DNA of 64,000 nt from Brevibacillus_H ginsengisoli. GTDB taxonomy: Bacteria; Bacillota; Bacilli; Brevibacillales; Brevibacillaceae. The notes under the pieces were generated by a model, which was not told where the DNA came from, searched no databases, and saw only the letters and a list, made by a program, of their open reading frames with translations. Location: assembly GCF_050113715.1 (NCBI RefSeq), contig NZ_JBNJQR010000013.1:1-64000 (forward strand), in the 5' to 3' direction. A program made the position numbers and the translations under genes. This document shows, one piece after another, positions 42,641 through 50,727 of this stretch (position 1 is its first letter; each line of letters starts with the position of its first letter).

Positions 42641-44281
42641 TTAGTCTTCAAAAGAAGCCCATTTGTAGTCAACTGCGCCGGTTCCGGAAACTACTACGCC
42701 TTTAACTTTTGGATTTTGTACCCAAGAGTTTGTGTAGAAGTAGATTGGAGCAACTGGCATTTCATCCATGAAGATTTTCTCTGCGTCAGCAAGGATTTGC
42801 TTGCGTTTTGCAGGGTCTTTTTCAGAAGCGGATTTGGTCAACAGATCTTTGAATTGAGGATTTTCCCAATTTGTATCGTTGTTTCCACCTTTTTTATCTT
42901 TGAACAATTCCAAGAAGGTAATTGGATCGTTGAAGTCAGCCAACCAACCCATACGACCGATTTGGAAGTTACCTTGGTGTAAGTCTTCGATGTAAACTTT
43001 CCACTCTTTGTTTTCCAATTTGATGTCAGCACCGAATGCTTTTTTCCATTGGTCTTGGATTGCTTCCGCAATTTTCTTGTGACCTTCGGAAGTGTTGAAG
43101 GACAAAGTGATTGGAGGAAGTTTGGTCATTCCAAGTTCTTTCAAGCCTTCATCCAGCAATTTTTTCGCGCCTTCTACATCGTGATCTTTGAAGTAGCCAT
43201 CTTGTGGACCTACAGCCATGGATGAAGGTACTGCTCCCATCGCAGGTTTTTGGTTACCTTGTGTGATGTTGTCAATGATGGATTGACGGTCAATCGCGTA
43301 AGCAAACGCTTTACGGACTTTCGCGTTGTTGAATGGTGGTTTTTCAGTGTTGAATTTATACCAGTAAGTACCCGCAATTGTTTGAGATTGCAAGGCACCT
43401 TTGTCTTTCAAAGGTTTCATTGCGTCAGTTGGGATATCACTGAGCGGTTTACCTGCCCAATCCAACTCACCATTGTCAAACATGGACAATTCTGTGTTCT
43501 CATCTTCAACCATGGATAATTCGATTTTGCCGAGTTTCACAGCATCTTTATCCCAATAGTTGTCGTTTTTCACAAGAACCATTTTGGATTTGTGTTCCCA
43601 AGTTTCCAATTTGAAAGGACCGTTACCTACGTGAGTTTTTGCTTCAGTTGCCCACTTAGGATCTTTCTCTACCACTTTTTGATCAACTGGGAAGTAAGTA
43701 TAGAAAGCAGTCAACTCAAGGAAGTAAGGTGTTGGGTTTTCCAAGGTTACTTGAAGAGTTTTGTCATCCAATGCTTTAACGCCTACATCATCAAGTTTCG
43801 CTTGACCTTTGTTAGCTTTTTCACCGTTTTTGATGTAGTAAAGCTGGCTTGCATAGTTAGAAGCTGTTTTTGGATCAAGAACGCGCTTCCAAGCAAATTC
43901 GAAGTCTTTTGCCGTTACCGGATCGCCATTGCTCCATTTGGAGTCACGAAGATGGAAGGTGTATGTTTTGAGGTCATCAGACACGTCAATTTTTTCTGCA
44001 ACAGATTCATGTGGCTTACCGTCTTCACCAATACGAGTCAAACCGTCGAAAGTTGCACGTGTAACCGCACCTGCAGTATTGTCCTCAGCGATACCAGGGT
44101 CTGCTGTAGGTGGTTCGCTATGAAAATTCAAACGAAGAGTTTTGGATGAGCCTTTGCTGTCAGCTGGAGCGGAAGCGCTTCCATTATCCTTAGCTGGAGT
44201 TGCACTGTTACCACCGCAACCTGCAAGAGCAGCACCAAGAACAAGAACTGAACTTACAAGCACAAATACATTCTTTTTCAT
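42641..44281 (-). CDS. Oligopeptide ABC transporter binding lipoprotein (copy 1)
   Basis: Extracellular peptide receptor of the OppA family, 546 residues, lipobox GAALAGCGG (Cys22). Typical SBP_bac_5 elements are LNFHSEPPTADPGIAEDNTAG, the WSNGDPVTAKDFEFAWKRVLDP motif, and VRKAFAYAIDRQSI. No permease or ATPase gene is adjacent, so it must use a transporter encoded elsewhere. It has its own terminator and a 277-base upstream gap, so it is probably a single-gene unit. It is a clear paralogue of the next gene. Confidence 0.95.
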   Translation of the reverse strand: MKKNVFVLVSSVLVLGAALAGCGGNSATPAKDNGSASAPADSKGSSKTLRLNFHSEPPTADPGIAEDNTAGAVTRATFDGLTRIGEDGKPHESVAEKIDVSDDLKTYTFHLRDSKWSNGDPVTAKDFEFAWKRVLDPKTASNYASQLYYIKNGEKANKGQAKLDDVGVKALDDKTLQVTLENPTPYFLELTAFYTYFPVDQKVVEKDPKWATEAKTHVGNGPFKLETWEHKSKMVLVKNDNYWDKDAVKLGKIELSMVEDENTELSMFDNGELDWAGKPLSDIPTDAMKPLKDKGALQSQTIAGTYWYKFNTEKPPFNNAKVRKAFAYAIDRQSIIDNITQGNQKPAMGAVPSSMAVGPQDGYFKDHDVEGAKKLLDEGLKELGMTKLPPITLSFNTSEGHKKIAEAIQDQWKKAFGADIKLENKEWKVYIEDLHQGNFQIGRMGWLADFNDPITFLELFKDKKGGNNDTNWENPQFKDLLTKSASEKDPAKRKQILADAEKIFMDEMPVAPIYFYTNSWVQNPKVKGVVVSGTGAVDYKWASFED

Positions 44282-44504
44282 GCGAGTATATCCCCCTAGA
44301 TCTTTAATAAGTTAGCCCAGAGTTGGCATCCGTAGAAGTTCGTACATGAAGTGATCCGACCACTCCTCAAAAGGGCTTATCTAAATCTTTAGTTAAATAT
44401 ACTTCTTTTCGCAATTGTTTGAAATATGTTTTGTTAACATTTAATTTATTTTTATTATGTTGTTAAATTCGATAAACAAACATAAAACCAATCCATATAA
44501 ATAT

Positions 44505-44535
44505 ATAAAAAAGGAGCTTTTCACTCCTTTTTTAT
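44505..44535 (-). terminator. Terminator after the second OppA-type gene
   Basis: ATAAAAAAGGAG pairs perfectly with CTCCTTTTTTAT around a 7-base loop. Confidence 0.85.
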
Positions 44536-44558
44536 AAAGATCCATAAACTTATTTTAT

Positions 44559-46208
44559 TTACGGTTCAATCGTTGCCCATTTAAAGTCAATATTACCGAG
44601 CGGATCAAGCGCAACATCCTTTACCTTATCGTTCTGCACATAGGCTTCGGTTCTATAGTAAATCGGAGTCATTGGCATTTGATCCATCAAGATGCTCTCT
44701 GCTTGCTTCATGAGTTCTTTACGCTTGGCTGGATCGGTTTCTTTGGCTGATTGATTCAACAGATCCTTGTATTTAGGATCTTCCCAGAGAGTATCGTTGT
44801 TGCCGCCTTTTTTGTCCTTAAATACCTCCAGGAAGTTAACTGGATCATTGAAGTCACCCACCCAGGTCATACGCGCTATTTGGAAATTCCCTTGATGCAA
44901 ATCTTCAATGAATACTTTCCATTCCTTGGCTTCTAGTTTCACATCAACACCCAACGCTTTTCTCCACTGATCCTGAACGGCTTCGGCAATTTTGCCATTC
45001 TCGCCTTTATTATTATAAGAGAAAGTAATTGGTGGAAGTTTAGTGATGCCTGCTTCTTTCATCCCTTCCGCAAGCAGCTTCTTCGCTGTCTCCACATCAT
45101 TGTCCTTAAAGTATCCGTTCGGATTTAAGGACATGCTTGGCGGAACGAAGCCTGTTGCCGGAATCTGTCCTTGTTGAAGCACTCCGTCTGTAATTTCTTT
45201 ACGATTAATCGCGTAAGCAAAGGCTTTTCGAATCTTCGGATTGTCGAAGGGCTTCTTCTCGGAATTCATCTTGAACATATATGTGGATACTGATACATAG
45301 CTCTTAAACTTACCGGAGTCCTTCAGGGATTGAACCGCATCGAGCGGAAGACTGCTCATCGGCGCACCCGCCCAGTCAAGCTCGCCGTTATCAAACATGG
45401 ACAGCTCCGTATTCTCGTCTTCAATCATAGAAAGTTCGATACGATCCAGCTTTACCGCGTCTTTATCCCAATAGTTCTCGTTCTTGGTCAGTATAATCTT
45501 GTTCTTATGATCCCAGGTGTCGAACTTGAACGGCCCATTGCCTACAATGGTTTTGGCTTCTGTCGCCCATTTGGGATTAGTAGCTACTATCTTTTTGTCG
45601 ACCGGAGCGTACGTATAGAAAGACGTCAGTTCCAGGAAGAATGGAGTCGGATTCTCCAGTTCAACCTGCAGGGTCTTGTCATCCAGCGCTTTTACGCCTA
45701 CCTGATCAAGCCCCACTTCACCTTTATTGGCTTTTTCTCCATTTTTGATATAGAACAGCTGATAAGCATAGTTAGACGCTGTTTTGGGATCAAGCGCCCG
45801 CTTCCAAGCGTACTCAAAGTCATGAGCGGTAACTGGGTCGCCATTGCTCCACTTGGAATCACGGAGGGTAAACGTATAGGTTTTCTGGTCAGCGGAAACT
45901 TTAAAATCCTGCGCGACCGATTTAACTGGTTTGGCGTCCTTATCCAATCGAGTCAATCCATCGAAAGCTGCTCGTACAAGCACGCCTGAAGTTGAATCTT
46001 CCGCTATCCCCGGGTCTGCTGTAGGTGGTTCGCTATGCAGGTTGGCGCGAAATACTTTCTGACTGGAAGTTGCTCCTTGGTTTGCAGTCGGCTCGGTATT
46101 CTTTTGAGTCGTTGGAGCGGCTGTGTTGCCACTACATCCAGCGAGTGCGGCACCGAGCACTAAGGTACTGCTTAGTAAAGCGAATATGCCTTTCGAGTAT
46201 TTTTTCAT
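44559..46208 (-). CDS. Oligopeptide ABC transporter binding lipoprotein (copy 2)
   Basis: OppA-family receptor of 549 residues (lipobox GAALAGCSG, Cys25). It shares long segments with copy 1, such as LHSEPPTADPGIAED, KTASNYA.QL.YIKNGEKANKG and MIEDENTELSMFDNGELDWAG. The likely ligand loops differ, for example SYNNKGENGKIAEAVQDQW against SFNTSEGHKKIAEAIQDQW. It has a separate leader and terminator. This is a tandem duplication that may have split ligand range. Confidence 0.95.
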   Translation of the reverse strand: MKKYSKGIFALLSSTLVLGAALAGCSGNTAAPTTQKNTEPTANQGATSSQKVFRANLHSEPPTADPGIAEDSTSGVLVRAAFDGLTRLDKDAKPVKSVAQDFKVSADQKTYTFTLRDSKWSNGDPVTAHDFEYAWKRALDPKTASNYAYQLFYIKNGEKANKGEVGLDQVGVKALDDKTLQVELENPTPFFLELTSFYTYAPVDKKIVATNPKWATEAKTIVGNGPFKFDTWDHKNKIILTKNENYWDKDAVKLDRIELSMIEDENTELSMFDNGELDWAGAPMSSLPLDAVQSLKDSGKFKSYVSVSTYMFKMNSEKKPFDNPKIRKAFAYAINRKEITDGVLQQGQIPATGFVPPSMSLNPNGYFKDNDVETAKKLLAEGMKEAGITKLPPITFSYNNKGENGKIAEAVQDQWRKALGVDVKLEAKEWKVFIEDLHQGNFQIARMTWVGDFNDPVNFLEVFKDKKGGNNDTLWEDPKYKDLLNQSAKETDPAKRKELMKQAESILMDQMPMTPIYYRTEAYVQNDKVKDVALDPLGNIDFKWATIEP

Positions 46209-46450
46209 CTGTAAAAATCCCCCTTTTTATCTGAATTGAGTAAAATATACTCTAGTTCGGAATTTTCTGAAATAGTATTTGAATTGATTTAACTTAATTT
46301 TATGAATTTTTAAAATTATAGGATTTTGTGAAAAATAATAAAGGTATTCCAGCACTTTACTGCGGGGTTTTTGGAAAAAATTATAAAAAATTCTTTACGA
46401 GACGATTGCTGAACGAGGTCTTCGACAGAGGGCTTTCCAAGTAATATAAA

Positions 46451-46484
46451 AAAGCCCGATCAGCATTTTGGCTAATCGAGCTTT
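46451..46484 (-). terminator. metNIQ terminator
   Basis: AAAGC-CGAT-AGC and GCT-ATCG-GCTTT pair with two mismatches around ATTTTG, followed by TTTTTATA on the minus strand. It lies 14 bases after the metQ stop. Confidence 0.7.
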
Positions 46485-46498
46485 CCTCTTTATTGAAC

Positions 46499-47350
46499 CT
46501 ATTCTTTAAGTTGACCTACGAACAGGACAGAACCTTTGTATTTGGAATCGATGAACGCTTTGACTTCTGGAGAAGTGATTGCTTTCGCCAATTTTTTGAT
46601 TGGTTCGCTGTCTTTGTTGTCTTGGCGAACTGCCAAAACGTTTACATACGGGTTGTCTTTACCAGGTTCGAGATAGATAGCGTCTTTGGAAGGGTTCAAA
46701 CCAGCTTCCATTGCGAAGTTGGAGTTGATTACTGCAGCATCGACACCTGCGTCATCGATGGAGCGTGGCAACATCGCTGGCTCAAGCTCAACCAGATCCA
46801 CTTTTTTCTCTACGATATCGGCCATTGAACCGTTGATGCCTACGCCGTCTTTCAATTTGATCAGACCAGCCGATTGAAGAAGCGCCAATACGCGGCCATG
46901 TTCACTTTGCGCATTGGTGATGGCTACCTTAGCCCCTTGTGGAAGGGAAGCAAGATCTTTGTATGCTTTTGTTTTATTGGAGTAAATACCCAATGGCTCG
47001 ATGTGAACGCCTGCCACGTATGTCAGGTTCAAGCCTTTTTCCTTATTAGTGTTCTCTAACCAAGGAATGTGCTGGAAGAAGTTGGCGTCCAATTCTTTCT
47101 CAGCCAATTGAGTATTTGGCAGCACGTAGTCTTGGAAAGGGACAACTTCTAGATTGATGCCTTCTTTGGCAAGCATCGGTTTGACTACTTCATTCAGGAT
47201 TTCCGCATGCGGAACCGCAGTAGCCCCTACTTTCAATGTAACTTGACCAGACTGTTGCGCGTTGTCAGCAGGTTTGGATGCTTGACCACCGCATCCTGCC
47301 AAAGAAACAGCAAGTATCCCTGTCAACAGAAAAGAAAATAACTTCTTCAT
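46499..47350 (-). CDS. metQ: Methionine-binding lipoprotein MetQ
   Basis: NLPA-family receptor of the MetNIQ importer for D- and L-methionine, 283 residues. Lipobox VSLAGCGG (Cys20). VGATAVPHAEILNEVVKPML, the LNTNFFQHIPWL-like LDANFFQHIPWLE, and YVAGVHIEPLGIYS are family marks. It is the last gene of metN-metI-metQ, 75 bases after metI. Confidence 0.96.
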   Translation of the reverse strand: MKKLFSFLLTGILAVSLAGCGGQASKPADNAQQSGQVTLKVGATAVPHAEILNEVVKPMLAKEGINLEVVPFQDYVLPNTQLAEKELDANFFQHIPWLENTNKEKGLNLTYVAGVHIEPLGIYSNKTKAYKDLASLPQGAKVAITNAQSEHGRVLALLQSAGLIKLKDGVGINGSMADIVEKKVDLVELEPAMLPRSIDDAGVDAAVINSNFAMEAGLNPSKDAIYLEPGKDNPYVNVLAVRQDNKDSEPIKKLAKAITSPEVKAFIDSKYKGSVLFVGQLKE

Positions 47351-47425
47351 GAATCTTTCCCCCTCTATCTATTTGTGTATGAGTGAAGCCCATCTTCTTA
47401 ACCTTAGGGTTATTTCAGATGGTTG

Positions 47426-48109
47426 TTACCGGTGATCGATCTTTCTCGCGATGAAATCGCCAATCATTTGCACAATCTGGACGATAACAATCAGGAATAC
47501 AGTGGTGACCAAAAGAATGTCCGGCTTAAACCCGTTAAATCCGTAGTTGTAGGCCATTGCTCCCAAACCGCCAGCACCTACCGCACCTGCCATCGCAGAG
47601 TATCCAATAAGACCTACGGCCGTAACGGTCACACCCGAAATGATCCCAGGAAGAGATTCCGGAATGAGAATCTTGCGGATGATTTGGAAGTTGGACGCCC
47701 CCATGGATTGAGCCGCTTCGATTACTCCTTTGTTAACTTCGCGCATAGAGGTCTCGACCAACCTCGCAATAAATGGCGCTGAACCGACGACCAGACTGAT
47801 AATCGCGGCGTCCGGACCAATGGAAGTCCCGATCAACTTACGAGAGAATGGAATTAAAATGATAATCAGTACGATATACGGAATGGAGCGCAAAATATTG
47901 ATAATAAAGCTGAGAATCTGATGAAACGCAGGCAATGGCGTCAGGTGATTCCTGCTGGTGATGACTAGTAGAACCCCCAACGGAATACCAATTAACGCAG
48001 AGAATAGAAGCGCAATCGACACCATGTACAACGTTTCGCCGATGGCTTTCTCAATGTAATCCCAGAACGTCACGACGTTCGGCAGATAGGTTGAGATTAA
48101 CTCGTTCAT
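47426..48109 (-). CDS. metI: Methionine ABC transporter permease MetI
   Basis: Five-helix permease of 227 residues. The coupling loop reads ARLVETSMREVNKGVIEAAQSMGASNFQII, and AVGAGGLGAMAYNYGF lies near the end. The start is ATG 48109, overlapping the metN stop as TGATG, 7 bases behind AGGAGGTG. TTG 48112 is the only alternative. Confidence 0.96.
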   Translation of the reverse strand: MNELISTYLPNVVTFWDYIEKAIGETLYMVSIALLFSALIGIPLGVLLVITSRNHLTPLPAFHQILSFIINILRSIPYIVLIIILIPFSRKLIGTSIGPDAAIISLVVGSAPFIARLVETSMREVNKGVIEAAQSMGASNFQIIRKILIPESLPGIISGVTVTAVGLIGYSAMAGAVGAGGLGAMAYNYGFNGFKPDILLVTTVFLIVIVQIVQMIGDFIARKIDHR

Positions 48110-49140
48110 CAACTCACACCTCCTTCTGCTTCACGGACAACTACTACTTTGACACCCTGTTTTTTGAGGTAGGCAATAACTTGTGCTTCTGTGTCGACGT
48201 CTCCAGGAACCTGAATGTAGAGCGTTCCGAAAGCGACATCCTTCAGGCGCTTGATCTGGCCTTGGAGAATATTCACTTCTACTCCTAAATCCCGAACAAG
48301 GTGCGTAATAACGGTTTGACTGGCAGAGTCACCCAAGAACGTACAGCGCAAAACCGTACCTTGACCAAGAGTAGACAGGAATTCTTCATCAAGCTGATCG
48401 ACTCCCGTCACTTGGCTGATGAACTCCCGAGTAGTCGTTGTTTTGGGATTGGAGAAGATGTCTACAACGTTGCCCATCTCAATCACTCGTCCACTCTCCA
48501 TCACAGCGACACGATCACAGATTTTCTCGATTACATGCATCTCATGTGTGATGAGTACAACGGTAAGCCCCAGCTTGCGGTTAATTTCCTTCACCAATTC
48601 CAGTATGGAGTCAGTGGTCTTCGGGTCAAGCGCTGAAGTCGCTTCATCGCAAAGCAGTACATCCGGCTGATTGGCAAGTGCGCGGGCGATCCCCACACGC
48701 TGCTTCTGTCCGCCAGACAACTGCGATGGATAGGAGTCAGCTTTATCCTCCAATCCAACTAAAGATAGCAATTCCTTCACCCGCGCAGGATGTTCGCTTT
48801 TGGGAATTCCCGCAATCTCCAAAGGAAGCGCGACATTCTCCCCTACGGTACGAGACCACAAGAGATTAAAATGTTGGAACACCATTCCGATCTTGCGTCG
48901 CGCTTTACGCAAATCTCCTGCTGAGAGCTGGTTAAGCTTGGTGTTTCCGACCATTACTTCCCCGCTGGTAGGAGCCTCCAGTAAGTTAATCATTCGAACA
49001 AGGGTGGATTTCCCCGCACCGCTGTATCCGATAATCCCGAAGATCTCCCCTTGCTTGATTGATAAATCAACGCCATCCAGGGCAGTAAATGAACCAAATT
49101 TATTCTTAAAGATTTTGACAACTTGTGAAAGAGTAATCAT
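48109..49140 (-). CDS. metN: Methionine ABC transporter ATPase MetN
   Basis: ATPase of 343 residues. Walker A GYSGAGKSTLVR, signature LSGGQKQRVGIARAL and Walker B VLLCDEATSALDPKT. The C-terminal NIL domain (about 265-340) senses methionine and inhibits transport in the E. coli homologue. It is first in metNIQ. The upstream 257 bases contain no S-box or T-box that I can see, which is unusual for this operon in Bacillota. Confidence 0.96.
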   Translation of the reverse strand: MITLSQVVKIFKNKFGSFTALDGVDLSIKQGEIFGIIGYSGAGKSTLVRMINLLEAPTSGEVMVGNTKLNQLSAGDLRKARRKIGMVFQHFNLLWSRTVGENVALPLEIAGIPKSEHPARVKELLSLVGLEDKADSYPSQLSGGQKQRVGIARALANQPDVLLCDEATSALDPKTTDSILELVKEINRKLGLTVVLITHEMHVIEKICDRVAVMESGRVIEMGNVVDIFSNPKTTTTREFISQVTGVDQLDEEFLSTLGQGTVLRCTFLGDSASQTVITHLVRDLGVEVNILQGQIKRLKDVAFGTLYIQVPGDVDTEAQVIAYLKKQGVKVVVVREAEGGVS

Positions 49141-49344
49141 TTACTTGATGCTTCCTCCTTTCTGCTCTTGTTTGAATAGAATATCTTTTATAAAAACCCT
49201 ACGAATATACGACGATTCATAACCTTTATACATCTAGCATTTAATTCCAAGTGAAATACTAGGACTTAACGCAAACAAATATAACGATATATAAATTCAA
49301 GCCCCCTGTCAATGCCAAAAATCGACTGAATTTATTTTATTGAA

Positions 49345-49380
49345 TAAAAAAAAGACGCCCTGCACACGCAAGACGCCTTT
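49345..49380 (-). terminator. Terminator after the LCP gene
   Basis: On the minus strand AAAGGCGTCTTGC pairs with GCAGGGCGTCTTT through three wobble pairs around a GTGT loop, followed by more T. Confidence 0.8.
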
Positions 49381-49397
49381 CTCGATTTCAGACGAGT

Positions 49398-50405
49398 TTA
49401 TGGATTTTTTTTCAACGTGTCTTGAATGTATTGCTGCACATCTTCCACCGATGGAATAAGCACAGAGCCGCCATGATTCGATTCATGGAAGGCGCCAGCT
49501 TGGGGCAGTTGGTACCCTTCTGAATTGGAGTTGAGAGTAAGCCCCAGGGCAGCCAGCTTCACCATGTCCGTTGATGTCAGATTGGTTTGAACATAAGGTT
49601 CTACAGCCTGCAAGATGTGCGGCATCTGAAGAATGGTCGAGCCGCTTTTCAGCTGTTGGGTCAGCGCTCGAAGAAGCTTTCGTTGTCTCTCGGTTCGTGT
49701 GTAATCGGAAGTCGCGTCATGACGGAATCTTACATATTGGAGCGCTTTGTCCCCATCGAGATGCTGCGGACCCTTTTGAAGGTCAATATCATATTTTCCT
49801 TCGTCGGTTGGGTCATGGTAGACCATCCGCTTTTCAACATCCATATCGACACCGCCAACAGCATCCACCAGCCCTTTAAATCCTTCAAAATCGGTCAGCA
49901 CATAATAGCTGACTGGCAACCCAGTAAATCGGCTGACCGTATCCATCGCTAATTCCGGCCCGCCATCCGCCACTGCGGCATTAATCCGCGACTTGCCATA
50001 GCCCGGGATCTTTATATACGTATCACGCAGAATGGAATAATACGTAAACGTTTTGCTTGCCGGGTCTATGCTGACCAGCATCATACTGTCGGAGCGCGGA
50101 ATCTCGTTGGGGCGGAGCGCTCGTCGATCCACACCCATCAGCAGGATGTTCACCCGTTCAGAGCCTCCCAAAATCGGAATGTCCTGCTTGGGCTGATCAA
50201 TTACAGGATCAGAGGATCGATGGGGAATAATTTTGGGATTTTGGACTTCTTGGGAAAAGGAAGCAAACGCGTAAACGTAGTAACCCATATAGGCCAGTAA
50301 AAAAATCACGAAGATTCTCAGAAGAAGCGCTCGCCGTCTTCTCCGCTTTTGTCGGATGATCGCTCGCAATTCCTTTTGTGTTTCTCTCGTTTGTCTATCA
50401 ACCAA
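49398..50405 (-). CDS. LytR-CpsA-Psr family glycopolymer ligase
   Basis: Membrane-anchored enzyme that attaches wall teichoic acid or similar polymers to peptidoglycan. A strongly basic N-terminus (IIRQKRRRRR) precedes one membrane helix (about 28-47). The LCP domain (about 80-245) has NILLMGVDRRALRPNEIPRSDSMMLVSIDP, SILRDTYI, GKSRINAAVADGG and VRFRHDATSDYTRTERQR, which include the conserved Arg and Asp. I use TTG 50405, 8 bases behind GGTGG; GTG 50417 lacks a ribosome binding site. Single gene. Confidence 0.92.
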   Translation of the reverse strand: MVDRQTRETQKELRAIIRQKRRRRRALLLRIFVIFLLAYMGYYVYAFASFSQEVQNPKIIPHRSSDPVIDQPKQDIPILGGSERVNILLMGVDRRALRPNEIPRSDSMMLVSIDPASKTFTYYSILRDTYIKIPGYGKSRINAAVADGGPELAMDTVSRFTGLPVSYYVLTDFEGFKGLVDAVGGVDMDVEKRMVYHDPTDEGKYDIDLQKGPQHLDGDKALQYVRFRHDATSDYTRTERQRKLLRALTQQLKSGSTILQMPHILQAVEPYVQTNLTSTDMVKLAALGLTLNSNSEGYQLPQAGAFHESNHGGSVLIPSVEDVQQYIQDTLKKNP

Positions 50406-50523
50406 TGGTAATTCCACCTTTTTATCTGATGCTCAGGTTTTCTTTGGATCAATTCAGCGGCACTTTTCTATTAAACCTGCTCTAGTTAGTATACTTGATT
50501 ACCAAGGTGGATTCCTACATGTA

Positions 50524-50616
50524 AGAAAAGACATCGTCCCTCTGTGCTCTGTTTAAGCTCGCGTGTAGCATCTGCTGTCCGCTTAAAATGAGCGTCGAGC
50601 GGACGATGTCTTTTCT
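50524..50616 (-). repeat. Structured nested inverted-repeat element, copy D (short)
   Basis: A 93-bp copy with the perfect terminal stem AGAAAAGACATCGTCC (50524-50539 with 50601-50616). The next stem, in the same place as in the long copies, is TTTAAGC/GCTTAAA, different in sequence but perfectly paired. The inner stems of the long copies are absent. The right flank AGCGGGC is shared with copies A and C. It lies between the LCP and P-type ATPase genes. Confidence 0.75.
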
Positions 50617-50640
50617 TTAGCGGGCTGACACGAATGGAAA

Positions 50641-50698
50641 AACCCCTTACAGCAGGCAGCATACACATCATTTGCTGGCCTTGGTTCTGTAAGGGGCT
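50641..50698 (-). terminator. Terminator after the P-type ATPase gene
   Basis: On the minus strand CCCCTTACAG pairs perfectly with CTGTAAGGGG across a 34-base loop with internal pairing, then TTTTT. Confidence 0.75.
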
Positions 50699-50727
50699 TG
50701 TATAGTGCTTTTTTTATGAGTAGAGTC

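Noticed and set aside
43592..44149. A 185-residue open frame opposite the first OppA-type gene
   Set aside because: Antisense shadow; Cys/Phe-rich and without start signals.
49141..49397. SAM riboswitch before metNIQ
   Set aside because: I searched both strands by eye for the GGTGGAGGGACTGGCCC core and the GATGAAACC segment and found neither.
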